From Saccharibacillus sp. JS10 (GTDB lineage Bacteria > Bacillota > Bacilli > Paenibacillales > Paenibacillaceae), in contig NZ_JANFNS010000004.1 of assembly GCF_024436065.1 (NCBI RefSeq), positions 248,001-312,000 on the forward strand: a stretch of 64,000 nt of DNA, in the 5' to 3' direction. Each line of letters begins with the position of its first letter. Within the stretch, counting starts at the first letter, position 1. This document shows positions 60,721 to 64,000 of this stretch, piece by piece. The notes beneath the pieces were generated by a model. That model had not been told where the DNA came from, ran no database searches, and saw nothing but the letters and a program-made list of their open reading frames with translations. The translations under genes were made by a program, and so were the position numbers.

Positions 60721-62220
60721 CTACCCCAGCATTGGATTCCCCTTCATCCCCACCCACAACTCAGATTCTTCAAGCTGAGCCGCGACTTGAAGGAGCAAGT
60801 CTTCGCGACCTTTGGCGGCGATCATCTGGACGCCGAGGGGAAGACCGTCTTCGGTCAGATGAAGCGGCAAGCTGGTTGCCGGTTGACCGGTGAGATTCGC
60901 AAGCTGCGTGAACGGAGTGAACGTCAAACTGCGTTCGAAAATATCGTATAACATCCGACGTTGCTCGTTTGCCGATAGTTCGCTGACTTTCATCCACGGA
61001 GCGGCCGCTTCCGGGGTATGCGTCAGTTCGCCGACCTGTGGCGCCGGAAAAGCTGTCGCCGGCGTGATGTAGAGATCGTAGCGCAACGATAGTTCCGCCA
61101 TCTGAGCGGCGGCAACGTCCCATTCGTTCAGGCTATGAACGAACTCGGCAGCCGATACCTGTTTGCCCGCTTCGGCAAACACCCAAGTGATGATGTCGAC
61201 TTCGTCTGGGCGAATGCTGCGTCCAAGCATCTGTTCTAGACTGATGAACATTGCGGAGACTTCGCCCGCGTTCATCGTATAGTAATTTTCCATCAAGCGC
61301 ACGCCGTTGACCGGGCTAAGCTTTTCTTCAACGTGGTGGCCTTGAGCTTCAAGCCACTTGACCGTTTTTTGGACGGCTTGCACCGCGTCGTCGCCTACTT
61401 GCGATCCGACCGGCGAAGCGGTCGTGAACGCGATTCGCAGCGGGCGCGTATGGGGCGCCCGCATGTCTTGGGCATAGACGCCGGGATATAGCGGCGTCTG
61501 GAACGCGGCTTCCGGCTGCAAGATTTGCAGCAGGTCCAGAAGCGCGGCGCTGTCGCGCACCGTGCGCGACAAAGCGAAATCGATCGAGGCGCCTTGCCAT
61601 TGGCGCCCGACGCCCGGGCCGACCGGCGTTCTGCCGCGCGTCGGCTTCAGCCCGAACAAGCCGGTGAACGACGCCGGAATACGGATCGATCCGCCGCCGT
61701 CACTGGCGCCTGCGGCGGGAACGATCCCCGCCGCGACTGCGGCTGCTGCGCCGCCGCTAGAGCCGCCCGGGGAATACTTGAGATTCCACGGATTATGTGC
61801 CGCGCCATGCAAAGCCGGCTCGGTAATGTTTTTTAGCCCGAATTCAGGCGTATTCGTATGCCCAAGCGGAATCATGCCGCCTGCACGGATTTTTGCGACA
61901 TAGTTCGAGTCACGGCGCGCAATATTGTTTTTGAGCAGCGCAGAACCCGAAGTCAGCGGTTCGCCTGCCAAAGCTTGCGAGATGTCTTTGAGCAAATAAG
62001 GCACACCTGCAAAAGGACGTTCTGGATCTGGAAGAGATGTAGCAGCGGCTTCATGGAGTGCCGCTTCGCGGCGTTCGCGTACGATTGCATTCAGAGAAGG
62101 ATTTACTTCGTCGATTCGTGCAAAAGCCGTTTGTACCAATTCAGTAGCGGATACTTCTTTTTTACGAAGCAATTCCGCTAGCCCGACAGCATCGTATTGC
62201 ACATACTGTTCGAATTTCAT
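60721..62220 (-). CDS. Amidase signature family enzyme
   Basis: The protein has 499 residues. The Ser-cisSer-Lys triad is visible: Lys in PYLLKDISQ (about 77), cis-Ser in SPGGSSGGAAAA (about 152) and nucleophile Ser in GGGSIRIPASFTG (about 176). These enzymes hydrolyse amides to acid and ammonia; it could also be a GatA-like protein, but gatB and gatC are absent here, so a stand-alone amidase is likelier. GAAGGAAAACACCG precedes the ATG. The local GC content is higher within 61350-61750 than elsewhere. Confidence 0.9.
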   Translation of the reverse strand: MKFEQYVQYDAVGLAELLRKKEVSATELVQTAFARIDEVNPSLNAIVRERREAALHEAAATSLPDPERPFAGVPYLLKDISQALAGEPLTSGSALLKNNIARRDSNYVAKIRAGGMIPLGHTNTPEFGLKNITEPALHGAAHNPWNLKYSPGGSSGGAAAAVAAGIVPAAGASDGGGSIRIPASFTGLFGLKPTRGRTPVGPGVGRQWQGASIDFALSRTVRDSAALLDLLQILQPEAAFQTPLYPGVYAQDMRAPHTRPLRIAFTTASPVGSQVGDDAVQAVQKTVKWLEAQGHHVEEKLSPVNGVRLMENYYTMNAGEVSAMFISLEQMLGRSIRPDEVDIITWVFAEAGKQVSAAEFVHSLNEWDVAAAQMAELSLRYDLYITPATAFPAPQVGELTHTPEAAAPWMKVSELSANEQRRMLYDIFERSLTFTPFTQLANLTGQPATSLPLHLTEDGLPLGVQMIAAKGREDLLLQVAAQLEESELWVGMKGNPMLG

Positions 62221-62259
62221 CGGTGTTTTCCTTCTTTCTTGGTGTAAGTATAGATCTGA

Positions 62260-63840
62260 TTATACCGGAGCTTCGAGTTCCGTATCATATGAGATTTGTA
62301 CATTGTTACGACCGCTTTGTTTGGCAAGATACAAGGCTTCGTCCGCCATTTTCGTCAACGTTTTGAGCGGAAGATTAGAAGTTGCTTCTGTAAGGCCGAA
62401 ACTTGCCGTAACGCCGATTTCTCCGGCGGGTGTAAGAACAGGAGTGGAATACAGTTCGTGCCGTATAGCTTCAAGCAGTTGGAACGATTCGTCTAACGAT
62501 CTTCCAGGCATACAAAGCGCGAATTCTTCGCCGCCGTACCGACCGAATACATCGCGATCGCCCAAATGGATTTGGCAGCAATGCACCACATGACGAATCA
62601 CGATGTCTCCAATATCATGACCGTAGGTATCGTTGATATTTTTGAATCGATCAATGTCGAATAAAGCGATGGTTAAATGTTGCTTAGATTGCGAAGCTTC
62701 TTCTAGCAGTATTTCCGAACGCTCGACGAAATGAGTCCGATTGTAAATTTGCGTCATGCCGTCATGCGTTGCCATATGTTCGAGTTTCCGATGCAGCCGT
62801 ACGTTTTCGGTCATATCCAACACGACGAGTGTTCGACCCGCATAAATCCCGCCACGCCGAAAATAGATCGGAGAAGAACGTGTCCGGTAAAAGCGAGTTT
62901 CGTTTTCTTCCAGCCATTCAATCACTCGTTCTTCATCTTGCAAAAATTGCAGATCGTCGTCTTCATCCCGTAGTTGATGCTTTGGAAAGACTTCAGTCGC
63001 GAGCGAACCGATCTTTTGTCGAGTCAAAAAAGGAAATAGCAACGAAGCGGCTTTGTTGTAGTCGGCGATCCGTCCTGCGGGGTCCAAGACGATAACGCCG
63101 TCGCTCATACTTTCCAAAATATTTTCGCGCACGACAGGTGTGGAGGTCAGCATCCCTGATGAAAGAATCGCCCAGCAATACAGTAGATTCGTCAAGCTCA
63201 TCGTCGCGGGCACCGGATCAATATGATACGGAGTCAGATTCATAATATAGATCAGCGAAGCTCCAATCGGCAAAAACAGACCCAGAAACATTACAGCGGT
63301 CTGTTTGCGATGCACATTGAGCGTTTGGCGCATATGACGAGCGAGTAGCCACATTCCGACCACGCCGCAGGCGAGCGTATAACTGCCATTGACCACATAC
63401 CAAAAACCCATCGCAAAATCAGCCAAAGGCCACGGAGCGTCCGCGCGAAGGCTCATACTTTGATAGACTAGACCGTGAACATCGTTCGTTAACATTAGCC
63501 CGGTCGTGATCGCAGGCAAAATTAGCATCGCCGCTGCTGCTTTAGTGGTCATCATCCGCTCGCGTCCGACATAATGGAACACAACCATCAAGTTAAGCGG
63601 CGATATAAAAGGCAATCCTAAATACTCAAAAGAAATCCAAAATTTGATTTCGTCGAGCGTCGAACTCGCAAGTTCCATCGAACTGCCAAACGTATAGATC
63701 GCGGTCGCAATCGACATCATAATAAAAAGACGCATACCGGAAAATCTTGTTTTTTGCAAAGAACTGTAAATTGCGAGTAACACACTAAGTACGCCGGATA
63801 TAGCAAAGATCGCGATAAAAGTGGAAAAGGCGGCATTCAT
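62260..63840 (-). CDS. Membrane diguanylate cyclase: 7TM sensor, PAS and GGDEF
   Basis: The protein has 526 residues. Seven membrane helices (about 1-225) form a histidine-kinase N-terminal 7TM-type sensor. A PAS domain (235-345, SMSDGVIVLDPAGRIADYNKAA) and a GGDEF domain (about 360-520) follow, with the intact active site GRYGGEEFALCMPG and nucleotide-binding FDIDRFKNINDTYGHDIGD. It should make cyclic di-GMP, which favours biofilm over motility. The usual inhibitory RxxD site is not kept (GDRD at that place), so product inhibition may be weak. ATAGGAGTC lies upstream of the ATG. Confidence 0.9.
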   Translation of the reverse strand: MNAAFSTFIAIFAISGVLSVLLAIYSSLQKTRFSGMRLFIMMSIATAIYTFGSSMELASSTLDEIKFWISFEYLGLPFISPLNLMVVFHYVGRERMMTTKAAAAMLILPAITTGLMLTNDVHGLVYQSMSLRADAPWPLADFAMGFWYVVNGSYTLACGVVGMWLLARHMRQTLNVHRKQTAVMFLGLFLPIGASLIYIMNLTPYHIDPVPATMSLTNLLYCWAILSSGMLTSTPVVRENILESMSDGVIVLDPAGRIADYNKAASLLFPFLTRQKIGSLATEVFPKHQLRDEDDDLQFLQDEERVIEWLEENETRFYRTRSSPIYFRRGGIYAGRTLVVLDMTENVRLHRKLEHMATHDGMTQIYNRTHFVERSEILLEEASQSKQHLTIALFDIDRFKNINDTYGHDIGDIVIRHVVHCCQIHLGDRDVFGRYGGEEFALCMPGRSLDESFQLLEAIRHELYSTPVLTPAGEIGVTASFGLTEATSNLPLKTLTKMADEALYLAKQSGRNNVQISYDTELEAPV

Positions 63841-63935
63841 GAGCGGGGGACTCCTATCTGTTAAAGTAATTTCGATGCCTATGTACCTATAAGTCTTTTG
63901 AAATCGTAGGTATAAATCGCATCAAAATCATAACA

Positions 63936-63961
63936 CAAAAAAGCGCCATATAGGCGCTTTA
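63936..63961 (-). terminator. Terminator of a gene beyond the right edge
   Basis: AAAGCGCC (63940-63947) pairs with GGCGCTTT (63953-63960); on the minus strand the stem is followed by a T run. It probably ends a minus-strand gene lying mostly beyond 64000. The 40 bases to the right are too short to identify it. Confidence 0.6.
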
Positions 63962-64000
63962 CTCTTCAACGAAAAAGACGGGATATTGTATTTATCGCTG

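Overview
The window looks like chromosomal DNA of a spore-forming, plant- or soil-associated member of the Paenibacillaceae (Paenibacillus/Saccharibacillus type). The reasons are strong AGGAGG-type ribosome binding sites, a des-desK-desR cold-sensing cluster, YheC/D-type ATP-grasp and YdjO-type genes, YesM/YesN-type sugar regulation and an S-layer-homology protein. The base composition looks close to 50% GC. I saw no rRNA, tRNA, prophage, transposase or CRISPR array.

Layout. 1-3744: DUF2339/DUF3999 membrane pair and a nitroreductase. 3869-15559: a carbohydrate locus with a secreted GH43/CBM6 enzyme (minus strand), a sensory operon (membrane-anchored sugar-binding protein, YesM-type kinase, AraC-type response regulator), a sugar ABC importer (lipoprotein plus two permeases, no ATPase) and a cytoplasmic GH2 enzyme. 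CcpA-type cre sites lie at the GH43 and importer promoters. 15651-16650: an AT-rich Abi_2 (HEPN) abortive-infection gene with a compact structured RNA just upstream. 16763-19282: a small internally duplicated protein, an alpha/beta hydrolase and an NmrA-like reductase. 19396-24377: a Nik/Opp-type metal-chelate importer whose promoter spacer holds a near-perfect Zur box. 24605-28506: rluF and desR-desK-des. 28721-33047: a secreted SLH protein translationally coupled to a double ATP-grasp protein, and a TetR regulator. 33225-37925: a hybrid kinase with two kinase cores, a phosphomimetic receiver and a SARP-type response regulator. 38031-44541: DsbA-like protein, acetate permease, aldo/keto reductase, pentapeptide-repeat protein, pepT, a guanylate-kinase-like protein, a cold-shock protein and YdjO. 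44728-44851: a DnaA-box cluster. 45016-48833: potABCD. 49040-64000: O-acetyltransferase, pcp, further nitroreductases, a MocR/LysE pair, alpha-amylase, DUF72 protein, amidase and a diguanylate cyclase.

Three observations stand out. (1) potA, pcp and the DUF72 gene each have a strong AGGAGGAG ribosome binding site followed 5-7 nt later by AUC or AUU, with no usable AUG/GUG/UUG for the full-length protein, so they appear to start at near-cognate codons. (2) Four intergenic copies (39803, 54171, 60139 and 60443) of a 150-260 bp palindromic element keep base pairing while the paired sequences change between copies. (3) There is a DnaA-box cluster far from any visible replication genes, and an Abi_2 gene with a putative RNA partner. 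All base-pairing and site calls were made by eye; no search or folding program was run.
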